Below are positions 40,001 through 52,000 of a stretch of 64,000 nt of DNA, piece after piece. The stretch comes from Siphonodentalium dalli (taxonomy: Eukaryota > Mollusca > Scaphopoda > Gadilida > Siphonodentaliidae): the NCBI GenBank assembly GCA_032622095.1, contig CP136069.1, forward strand, positions 85,706,958-85,770,957. Reading direction: 5' to 3'. Position 1 is the first letter of the stretch. The number at the start of each line of letters is the position of its first letter. The translations under genes were made by a program, and so were the position numbers. The notes under the pieces were generated by a model that had not been told where the DNA came from, did not search any database, and saw nothing but the letters and a program-made list of their open reading frames with translations.

Positions 40001-43000
40001 CATGGCCGCCAGCAGCCATCTTGGATTTTACTCTTTGTATGACTAAATTCTTTAGCACAGGCTGCAGGTCGTACCTTTAGTCTGATCATCATAAAATTTG
40101 TCATGGATGTTAACAATGACATGTAGATGGGAACGAATAATTTTAGGGTCATTCGGCCAAAAAACATGGTCGCCAGCAGCCATCTTGGATTTTACTCTTT
40201 GTATGACTAAATCCTTTAGCACGGGCTACAGGTTGTACCTTTAGTCTGATCATCATAAATTTTTTCATGAATGTTATTAATGACATGTAGATGGGAACGA
40301 GTAATTTTGGGGTCATTCGGCCGAAAAACCTGGCCGCCAGCAGCCATCTTGGATTTTACTCTTTGTATGACTAAATCCTTTAGCACGGGCTACAGGTCGT
40401 ACCTTTAGTCTGATCATCATAAAATTTGTCATGAATGTTAATAATGACATGTAGATGGGAACGAGTCATTTTTGGGTCATTCGGCCAAAAAATATGACCG
40501 CCAGCAGCCATCTTGGATTTTACTCTTTGTATGACTAAATCCTTTAGCACGGCTTACAGGTCGTACCTTTAGTCTGATCATCATAAAATTTGTCATGACT
40601 GTTGAAATTGGAATGTAAATGGGAACGAAAATTTGTCATGACTGTTGAAATTGGAATGTAAATGGGAACGAATCATTTTGGGGTCATTCGGACAAAAAAC
40701 ATGGCCACCAGCAGCCATCTTGGATTTCAAAATTTAATCCATTAGCATGGGCCACAGGTCGTACTGTTCGTCTGATCATCATGAAATTTGTCATGGATGT
40801 TAATATTGACATGTAGATGGGAACGAGTAATTTTGAGGTCATTCGGCCAAAAAACATGGCCGCTGGCAGCCATCTTAGATTTTACTCTTTGTATGACTAA
40901 ATTCTTTAGCATGGGCTACAGGTCGTACCTTTAGTCTGATCGTCATAAAATTTGTCATGGATGTTAACGATGACATGTAGATAGGAACGAGTAATTTTGG
41001 GGTTTGGTCGGCCAAAAACATGGCCACCGGCAGCCATCTTAGATTTGACTCTTTGCATGACTAAATTCTTTGGCACGGCCTACAGGTCGTACCTTTTGTC
41101 GGATCATCATAAAAATTTTCATGGATGTTAACAATGACATGTAGAGGAGAACGAGTCATTTTGGCGTCATTCGGCAAAAAAAAACATGGCCGCCAGCAGC
41201 CATTTTGGATTTTACTCTTTGTATGACTAAATTAATTAGACAGTTGGAAGCGGTCTGATTCAATGGATGTTTCCATAATCAAATTTTTAATATCTTAAAA
41301 AGCACTGGTCAAATACAGCCACCTTATACGGGGGACATGTGGCCTAGCAGCCTTTAATTTAGATTTCTCCCCAGCAGCTTTTGGGGTCCCATGCCCCAAA
41401 CCTCTAGCGGAAACCCTGATAATACTAATCTTTTCTGAATCTTCTCAGTTGTGGATGTTGTACAAATGTGAGAATTCTGCTCCCATTCAAAGCTAGTTCA
41501 TCTTCTTTCTTTTTTCTTTTTTTTTACAGAAAATAGGCAATAATTCATCCAACTTACCACTCTCACCCTGTCCACCTCCATACACCCCAACACCAGCTTA
41601 CAATGGGAGAAACCCTGAGAGGCATCAAGACCAGAATGCCAGACGGGTGGATGAAAGAACCAATCAGAATTCAGTAAAGCCGTCCATTCAGCCAAGTTCC
41701 CAGTCGGATGGGCAAAAGTACATTCCAGTGAATCAGTCAGAAAATCGATACAACAACCTGTCTGCTGAGGGCAGGTCAAATAACAATTCAAACATTGCTC
41801 ATAATATCCCTGAAGGAGAGAGAACTTATAAATATAATGTGAATGAAGGTGCTGTGTATATAGACCCACATAAGCCGACTGGTCAAAGGAAATCTGACCC
41901 TTCATCTTCGTCCAGTGAGAAAAAGACTCGCGCAAATACCAGTTCAAATTATTCCGGGAGAAATTATGAATACCTCCCTGGGCCGGGAGGTAATGACTAT
42001 TCAAGGGATGTTGTTAGGAATTCCAGTGACAGGACACGGCAGAGTGGCAAAGGTTATTCTTATGATAATCGGAATTACGTGTCTGATGAGAGGAACGGTT
42101 CATCAATGAACAGAAGTGTGCCTTCAGGGAAAAGAAATATTTCTTCAGAGAACAGGAATGTGTCTTTAGAGAACAGGAATATGTCCTTAGAGAACAGGAA
42201 TATATATGTAGAGGGCAGGAATATATCTGTAGAGGGAAGGAATATATCTGTAGAGGGCAGAAATATTTCTTCTGAGTGGAACACTCATAATGTGCAATAT
42301 AATAAAAATGATATATCCAGCATTAACAATAATACATGTAGTGGCAAGTTTTCTAGTTCATTCTCGGATCCTAATAACCAGGTTACGATTTCCAAGTATG
42401 ACGACATTGTCATGTTTAAGAATTCCGAGCCTCCATCTCAAGTATCCAGTTCAACAGACAGTGGATATGGGCATAGTCATCATATACATGATAGGACATC
42501 TGACTCATCTCAAAGGCATTCAGGTATGCAGTATTTGTTGCCCTCACATTAAAATATTCATGCATAGCTGTGCATAGGGGAGGTTTATAGACCAAAATAC
42601 TTTGCATAGTGGTTATAATTGTCTTTGGATAAAAAAGAATTACTTCATCAGGGAATATATAAAGCAGTTGAAAATAAACTCATACATGTATATTATTAAA
42701 CAGTCATTACAAATGTCTGATAGATGTGTCGACTACAATATTTATTCTTAGCTACTAGGTTTGATCTACATTATAGACTTAAATGAAAATAAAAACATAA
42801 AGCCATCCATCAGATATATGATAATTTTATTCGTTATATCGACTTACATCCTGAAACATGCCTTTCTGTAACTTTCGATTTCTATCATGTGTGCTGCTGT
42901 AGTTCCCCCAATAATGTTTGGCATTGCCTTCTCAGTTCATTCAAATCCCCATTTATTCCAGATTCATACCATAAGTCATCCAGTCAGTCATTCGCACCTT

Positions 43001-46000
43001 CATCTACACATGAAAGCCACAGCAGGAGTAACTCAAGGGAGACGACTCCAGCTCGGTTATCAGACTCGCAGCAATCTGATCATCATTCTATCGACAATCA
43101 CCAATCATCTAATGCAAGCAACTGTGATATTGTAAGTATTCACACAGAAAAGAGTCTGGCCATATGTTTTTGGTCATATAAATAACTTTCTAATTCTCCT
43201 CATGGAGTACAGTTATGCCCGAAGTATATGACCCTTTAACCACAATCAGAAATATGGCTTGTTGTCATCCGAGAGCTTTCCGATGAATTACAACAAGCCA
43301 TATTTCCGACTACATCCTGAAAAATTACCCATAATTCTGCTGTGGTTAAGGAGTCGATTATTTAGGGCATTACTGTATGTGCAAAATATCCCGACAATCA
43401 GCCTCAGGGTTATTGAGATACATGTACAATGCAATATGTCGGGGGGAACTTACTTATTTTGAGATTTTTACTTATTTGAGATTTAAGCTGAGCATCCACC
43501 CTTAATACTCATATCTTCAAATCATTGCTTGCTTGCAGATCCATACAACAATCGCAAAAAATCCTGGCCTGGGATTTAGCATCGCTGGCGGTGCTGATTG
43601 TTATGGGAATCCATTCCGTCCATTAGATCAGGTAGGTAACCAGTCATTCTTATGACCAATAAGTACTTCCAACGATACCAAGGTTATGATGCCAACAAAG
43701 TCATATTTGAAAAAAAATTCTTGACAGTTTGAATTGGCAAATTTCCTTATCAGGTATATTCCTCAACACATGTCACTATAAATTTAGACTAAAATTTAAT
43801 CTGCATATGTAGCCTAACAATCAATGAGGTGTTATCACTTCACTTATTTTCATGAATAAAACAGGATTATTGATGAGGGAATATTTGTATGTATGTATAC
43901 GCACACCAACTATCACACGATGCTGCCAATTGATTTCTAATATTGATTTGCGTTGTCCTTTAGCCATTATTTTCTTTGAATGTACCATTATGCAACGTTA
44001 AGCAAGAAACCTATACAAAACCAAACGCAAACCAAACACCAGGTATTAATTAGCTGGATACAAACTTAGTAGCACCGGTTTCCAAGAGCACCGCTTCCGA
44101 GTCTTGATGTAACTACCACAAAAAATGGGAACTTGTTAACAGCAGTTATCTCGCAGTGATTTGCTTCAATTATAAAATGATATCAAATATAATTTGATGA
44201 CCTATTTAAAGGTAGATACTAACTACAATTGTTGACAATGTTGGGTAGATCAAAAGGCATTATCGTTAGACAAATTTCTCGTTTTTGTAGTACTCAATAG
44301 CCACATAGTAAAAGAGTTGTTTTCCGTGGGAATGGGGGTTGTCGATTAGTTGACTTCGACTTGATCTTTGACTGTCGATAAGTCGCCTATGAAAAACCCT
44401 TGTCGTTTCAACACTATATAGTGCTGGTTATGTTAAAAGTGTGAGGTAGGTTTGGAACTTTACATTTATGTTCTCCATGGACCACTGAGCATTGTAAGTT
44501 CAGGATTCTTTGCCACCGGTTACTTCTAGTAACAGTTGTTAGGCAACTACCCAAAATTGAGAGGAAAAATCTCTGAAATTTGCAACATTTTGTGTCCTGT
44601 TATTCAGATGTGACAGAGTAATGGGAGTTTTATTGTGATATCACGGGTGAAGCCACGCCTCCACCTGACTCCCCTATGGGACCGTCACTAGTAACTCCAG
44701 TAGGCCTAATAATCGGTATACTTTTCCCATCATCATCTACTTCAGTCCCCATTGCGACCCTTGTCTTCATCCATTATTAATTGCAATGCTTGATCAACAG
44801 ACAGTGTGTTGCAGTTCATCATATATGTGCCTGTATTCAGGTTGACAATAACATAATATAAAAAACCACATTTTGTTGTTATAATCAAATTGGTAGACGA
44901 CACATTAATTAAAGCAGAGGAAATTAATATTGAGTCGCATTGCAATGACACTGATGGAACGTTACGGCCGAAAAAGCCGCCAGTCGGGTTCAAAGGGTTA
45001 AACAACTTCAAGGAACAATTCATATCATATCATATAATTTCATTTCAGAGGCACAGGTATTAAATGATATTATTGACACTGCTGAAGACTATATAAAACT
45101 AGTTGGGGAAGAGATACACTATTCTTAATATTTAATGAAATTAAATCCTTATATAATCCTTTGCTGATATTTTTTTTCAGGGTATATTTGTTACTAAGAT
45201 ACAGTCCGATGGTCCAGCCTCCACAGTGTTGGTTCCCGGTGACAAGCTGCTTGAGGTACATAATTTTCCTCACATTTCTTTCCTTTTGAGGGTTGATTTT
45301 GAGTTTTATAACATGCCTGTTCTTGAAAAACATACCACGTCATCTTTTTCAAGCCATTCCACTTGTGTGCAAAATGAAACGACCACAAAGTAAAATACGT
45401 TCGCCTCAACAATGAAACCAAAACCTTTAAATAAAATCATTATCACACGTGACTTTAGTGAAGTTCAGTCTCTCGTGTTATCCTTACGTGCCATAAACTC
45501 ATGGCTTGGAACACACAAGGGCGGTTCTGTGTATGTTCTGTACTTAGGCCACATTAACTTAATTATTAGCTCAACTTTACTTTGTAAAGTTTGAGCTATT
45601 GCCATGGCTTTGTCGTCCGTCGTCCGTGTGTGCGTGTGTTCGTGTGTGCGTGTGTACGTAAGGCGTCAACAATGCAGGCTACAGGTCGTACCTTTCGTCG
45701 GATCATTATGAAATTTGTCATAGCTGTTGACATCAACATTTAGACCAGAATATTTAATTTTGGGGTCATTCGGAAAATAAACATGGCCGCCAGTGGCCAT
45801 ATTGGATTTCAAAATTCAATCCATTAGCACGGGCTACAGGCCGTACTGTTTGTCTGATCTTCATGAAATTTGTCATGGATGTTAATATTGACATGTAGAT
45901 GGGAACGAGTAATTTTGGGGTCATTCGGCCCAAAAACATGGCCGCCAGCAGCCATCTTGGATTTTACTCTTTGTATGACTAAATTCTTTAGCACGGGCTA

Positions 46001-49000
46001 CAGGTCGTACTTTTAGTCTGATCATCATAAATTTTGTCAAGAATGTTAATAATGACATGTAGATGGGAACGAGTCATTTTGGGGTCATTCGGCCAAAAAA
46101 CATGGCCGCCAGCAGCCATCCTGTATTTTACTCTTTGTATGACTAAATCCTTTAGCACGGGCTACAGGTCGTACCTTTAGTCTGATCATCATAAAATTTG
46201 TCATGGCTGTTGAAATTGGAATGTAGATGGGAACGAGTAATTTTGGGGTCATTCGGCCAATAAACATGGCCGCCAGCAGCCATCTTCGATTTTACTCTTT
46301 GTATGACTAAATTCTTTAGCACGGGCTGCAGGTCGTACCTTTAGTCTGATCATCATAAAATTTGTCATGTATATTAACAATGACATGTAGATGGGAACGA
46401 GTAATTTTGGGGTCATTCGGCTAAAAAACATGGTCGCCAGCAGCCATCTTGGATTTTACTCTTTGTATGACTAAATCCTTTAGCACGGGCTACATGTCCT
46501 ACTTTTAGTCTGATCATCATGAAATTTGTCATGAATGTTAATAATGACATGTAGATGGGAACGAGTCATTTTGAGGTCATTCGGCCGAAAAACATGGCCG
46601 CCAGCAGCCATCTTGGATTTTACTCTTTGTATGACTAAATCCTTTAGCACGGGCTACAGGTCGTACCTTTAGTCTGATCATCATAAAATTTGTCATGGTT
46701 GTTGAAATTGGAATGTAGATGGGAACAAGTCATTTTGGGGTCATTCGGACAAAAAACATGGCCGCCAGTGGCCATCTTGGATTTAAAAATTTAATCCATT
46801 AGCACGGGCCACAGGTCGTACTGTTCGTCTGATGATCATGAAATTTGTCATGGATGATAATATTGACATGTAGATGGGAACGAGTAATTTTGGGGTCATT
46901 CGGCCCAAAAAATGGCCGCCAGCAGCCATCTTGGATTTTACTCTTTGTATGACTAAATTCTTTAGCGCGGGCTACATGTCATACCTTTAGTCTGATCATC
47001 ATAAAATTTGTCATGAATGTTAATAATGACATGTAGATGGGAACGAGTCATTTTGGGATCATTCGGCCAAAAAACATGGCCGCCAGCAGCCATCTTGGAT
47101 TTTACTCTTTGTATGACTAAATTCTTTAGCATGGGCTACAGGTCGTACCTTTAGTCTGATCGTCATAAAATTTGTCATGGATGTTAACGATGACATGTAG
47201 ATGGGAACGACTCATTTTGGGGTCATTCGGCCGAAATCATGGCCGCCAGCAGCCATCTTGGATTTTACTTTTCTCTTCATGTCTATAAACATGTATTAGA
47301 TATTCAACTTTCCACATTCCTAATGGCTCCATTGACTGTAATACATTAAATTATTCCCTTTCCAAGTTGAGCTACAGTGTCATTGACACTTTCATATGTT
47401 TCTCAGGCACTTTTATTTTCAAAACAAGGGGGGAGGCAGGTATTTATTTTTATTATTTTAGACCAAAATTTACCGGGAGGCAGGTTTTTATGTCTTAATT
47501 TTTATGGGGAAAACTTTGCGGGAGGCAGGTTTTTATACGTGACTTTTTACAACAAATTTTATATTGGGAGGTGCGCTACGAGATGCCTGTTCAAGATTCA
47601 AGATGCCAAAATGTGTCTCCCTTCACAGGTGGATGAAAAAATTTGTATATAATATACTAATGCAGTAAATGTATGGGAAATTGATATTAATAACATTGAC
47701 TGAACTGAATTATTTAAGTGATATTTAAAATATTCAGTTCAGTCAATGTTATTAATATCAATTTGCCATACATGTACTGCATGTAGTAGAATTTAAAACT
47801 AGTTTTTATGTTTACCCATACCATAGTATGGTAAACATAAACATAGTGTCGTTGCCCGGATTGACCACTCGTCGTTGGTCTGTCTGTCCGTCTGTCTGTC
47901 TGTCCGTCTGTCTGTCCATAGACACTTTACGAGTAATGCGATAACTCAAACATTTTCTATCCGATCGAAATGGGTTTCTCAGCCTAAAATACAGATCGAG
48001 TTCGAATTTGGGTTTGATCCGAGATTTTGTTACAGAGTTATGGCCCTTTTTCAACTTAGAATTAACGCATTCTGCCATAACTCAAACATTTTGTATCTGA
48101 TTGGAACCAAATTTGGTATGCGAGTTTCAGAGCCCAAAATACAGATCGAGTTCGAATATGGGTTTGATCCGATTTATTTTAAAGGAGTTATGACCCTTTT
48201 TCGAAAATAAAATTAAAAAAACAAAAATCCGATGCTATAACCAAAGTATATTTTGTCCGATTGTGTTCATATTTGATATGTAGGTTTATGATGACATGCC
48301 CCTCATCTGTATAGTTTTTGGTATTGATTGGTTGATCGGTTTAGAAAATAATTAACCCTTTACACACATGCTATCCAATGCAATAAGTTGAACATATTTC
48401 TTCTGATCTGCCTCATATTTCTTACCTAGGTTTTTCTTAGCACGTTCTTAGTCTGTATGGTTTTTGGTATTGTTTAATTAACCCTTTTCACTCTTATGTT
48501 TACTTAGAATTCACCCAAGCTGCTATGACTCAAAACATTTTTCATCTGATCAGCACCAAATTTGGTATATGAATTTATCCCCCCTAAATACAGATCGAGT
48601 TCGAATATGGGTTTGATCCGATATATTTTAACAGAGTTATGACCCTTTATAATTCAAATAATTACTGCTGGGAATTGGAAGAGAACATATCTGGCAGACC
48701 ATGTGTTATTGAAATGAGTTAATTATCACTATGTCTATGGACATGCTATAAAGCCTGATAGTGGTACTCCTGGCTGGCAGGATTTGTTATCATATTAATG
48801 TCAAATTGATTGATGGCTATCTGGTGGAGTGCTGTTTTCTGTGCAATATTAAGTTAACCCCTTTGCTGAAACAGGTTCATTACTAAAGTTTATGTAAACA
48901 CTATAGGACACCTATTCTAAAATATTAAATTGGAATAGTCCATTGTTACTTAATTTGTAGGGATGTTTTACAGACATTGTTGTTTACATACACTGTTGTC

Positions 49001-52000
49001 TTATCTTAGACTAAAATTAATCCACACATTCCTCAGTTCCATGATGTGATGTCATTGCAAATGATTAACCCTCTCCACACATCATATGGTTTTGAAGCTT
49101 TTCGTTTGATCATTCTCCTATATTATGTCCAGGTTGATGGTGATCCACTTTTGATTTGCATGGATTTGGGATTAAAATTAAACCATTCCATAGACACATA
49201 TTATGCGATTGACAGATATAATATTATCCCTTTCACTTTGATCCAGGTTCTGTAAGGGTTTCAATAAATCACCAATTATATATTCATCATTAGAGGAAAT
49301 GTCTTATTTTGAAATTCCCTCAGTTGCATTTGGGCTCCAGGGTAATATTAATGGTGCTGGTATTCTTGAGACTGACTTATTGTATGGGTTTCTAAATCCA
49401 ATGACATGCTTTGTATAGACTATTTTGTGTTTATCAGTTCATTAGTTTGGGTAAGATTAACCCTATTCTATCCGATTTGATAACTCAAATATTTCCATTG
49501 ACTATGTTTATACATGTAGTTCTTGGCATAGTTGACAAGAACACACCCCTAACCTGCATAGTGAGGGTCATTTGGTTTATTTGCTTAAAAATATTAACAT
49601 CCTCCGCCAATCCTGTTGACACAATGTGATAACTAAATATTTTTCACATGATCACTATATTAAGTGTGAATTGTTGAAACTTTAGCACTCATGAAAAGGT
49701 TGATGTAAGGATTTATAAAATTTATAAAAAATAGCTAATCGCTATCACCAAGGTATGGGTTAAACATCTGCCGATCATGATCGGCCTCTCGTTAATATAC
49801 AGCATGGAGATATATTCGACATCATATTGAGCTTCCTGTTGGAACGAGAAGAACTTGTAGTTTACAAACTTTCATGTTTGCAGATTGAAAACCCTTGAAT
49901 TTTGGGGGGTAAATTAAAATATGACTGGCTGATTTGATTTTGATTGAAATTTTAATGTAAAATAAAAAGTGAATGGAAGGTGCAGGTAACCCATCTGTAC
50001 TACTGTGCTATTGGTTTTTCGTATATTTATTTGGAAGAAGCGGACAAATATGTCCGCAACTTCAGCCACATTCAGCTCTATCGATACACAGTCGAACTCA
50101 TCCCTCTTTCGTTTGGAAACACTGACATTTACGCCAAATTACGAAACTCTCATCACATTCACAATGAACGGAATTATCCTTCATAAAATTGTGTTGTGTC
50201 GGAAGTGTCTATGTTGATTATCCTCCATGGAATCAATAAATGTCCATTTTCAATCACGCAAATATTTAGCAGCGACAAGTTTTTGGTTGGCAATTATCGC
50301 AATACAGTAGGGGAACACTGACGTTCGTACTCATATTTTACCAATTTTTGTACCTAGCTTGCCTGTCTTAAGTTTCACGGGAAAATGGCTAATTTGATTC
50401 TATTTGTCGTTATATACATATTTATCACCCCATTTATTATTCATTTTCATAAAAATAAAATAAAAGAAGCCGAAGATGACATGTTTAAAATGTTTGAAGC
50501 ATGAATTTGGCGATAAGTTGTCAGAGTACGTTATACTTGTGATGGTTACGTTAAGCACACGGTGTTCCCCTATCGTATTGCGATAATCGCTAACTCATGT
50601 TTTTGAGGTGGTGCGTTCGATATGCGTTCGGAGTAGTTGGAAGTAGAGTTATCCCTCTTACCCAATGGCCGGCTTACTGCAGTTACACACACGCGGTGCA
50701 AATTTATAGCAGGCGGCAGGCACTTTATATACTTTTTATTTTCGTTGTCGAATAAAAAGCTGGATTTTTAGGGGGGGGGGGGGGGGGGGGGGGCGGCGGT
50801 GCCTGAGAAACATATAATTAAGTTAATGTGGCCTTATTTTGTCCTAGTAGAATTGACTGCTTTTTAGCTCAACTTACTTTTGTAAGTTTGAGCTATTGCC
50901 ATGGCTTGGCGTCCGTCGTCCGTGTGTGCGTGTGTCTGTGTGTCCGTCAACAATTTCCTTTGGCGCGGGCTACAGGTCGTACCTTTGGTCTGATCTTTAT
51001 GAAATTTTGCATGAATGTTGACATTGACATCTTGGATTTCAAAATTCAATCCATTGGCGCGGACTACAGGTCGTACTGTTCGTTTGGATCTTAATATTGA
51101 CATGTAGATGGGAACGAGTCATTTTGGGGTCGTTCGGCCAAAAAACATGGCCGTCAGCAGCCATCTTGGATTTTACTCTTTGCATGACTAAATCATTTGG
51201 CGCAGGCTACAGGTCGTAGTTTTGATCGGAACTTCATGAAATTTGTCATGGATGTTAACAATGACATGTAGATGGGAACGAGTGATTTTGGGGTTGTTCG
51301 GCCAAAAAACATGGCCGCCAGCAGCCATCATGGATTTTACTCTTTGCATGACTAAATCCTTTGGCGCGGGCTACAGGTCGTACCTATGGTCTGATCTTAA
51401 TGAATTTTGTCATGAATGTTGACATTGACATGTAGATGGGAACGAGTCATTTTGGGGTCATTCGGCCAAAAAACATGGCCGCTGGTGGCCATTTTGGATT
51501 TCAAAATTCAATCCATTGGCGTGGGCTACAGGTCGTGCTGTTCGTCTGATCATCATGAAATTTGTCATGGATGTTAATATTGACATGTAGATGGGAACGA
51601 GTGATTTTGGGGTCGTTCAGCCAAAAAACATGGCTGCCAGCAGCCATCTTGGAGTTTACTCTTTGCATGACTAAATTCTTTGGCGCGGGCTACAGGTTGT
51701 AGCTTTGGTCAGAACTTCATGAAATTTGTCATGGATGTTAACAATGACATGTAGATGGGAACGAGTGATTTTGGGGTCGTTCGGCCAAAATACATGGCCG
51801 CCAGCAGCCATCTTGGATTTTACTCTTTGCATGACTAAATCCTTTGGCGCGGGTTTCAGGTCGTACCTTTGGTCTGACCTTTATGAAATTTGTCATGAAT
51901 ATTGATATTGACATGTATATGGGAACGAGTCATTTTGGGGTCATACGGCCAAAAAACATGGCCGCTGGCAGCCATCTTGTATTTTACTCTTTGCATGACT

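Larger units (their letters stand above)
34443..41529 (+). other. Intron 15 (7.1 kb) dominated by satellite array
   Basis: It holds a tandem duplication (34614-35036), a TTAA MITE (35510-35717), a dispersed TTAA-end repeat (36100-36308) and the largest 160-bp satellite array (36361-41231). The last 300 bp before exon 16 are unique and end in a T-rich tract. Confidence 0.85.

Noticed and set aside
36361-41231. CRISPR-like regular repeats
   Set aside because: Units are head to tail without unique spacers, in a eukaryotic intron; this is a satellite.
41498-42004. 168-codon minus-strand frame
   Set aside because: Antisense to exon 16, which fits the LAP gene by phase and splice sites; the antisense frame has no recognisable domain.
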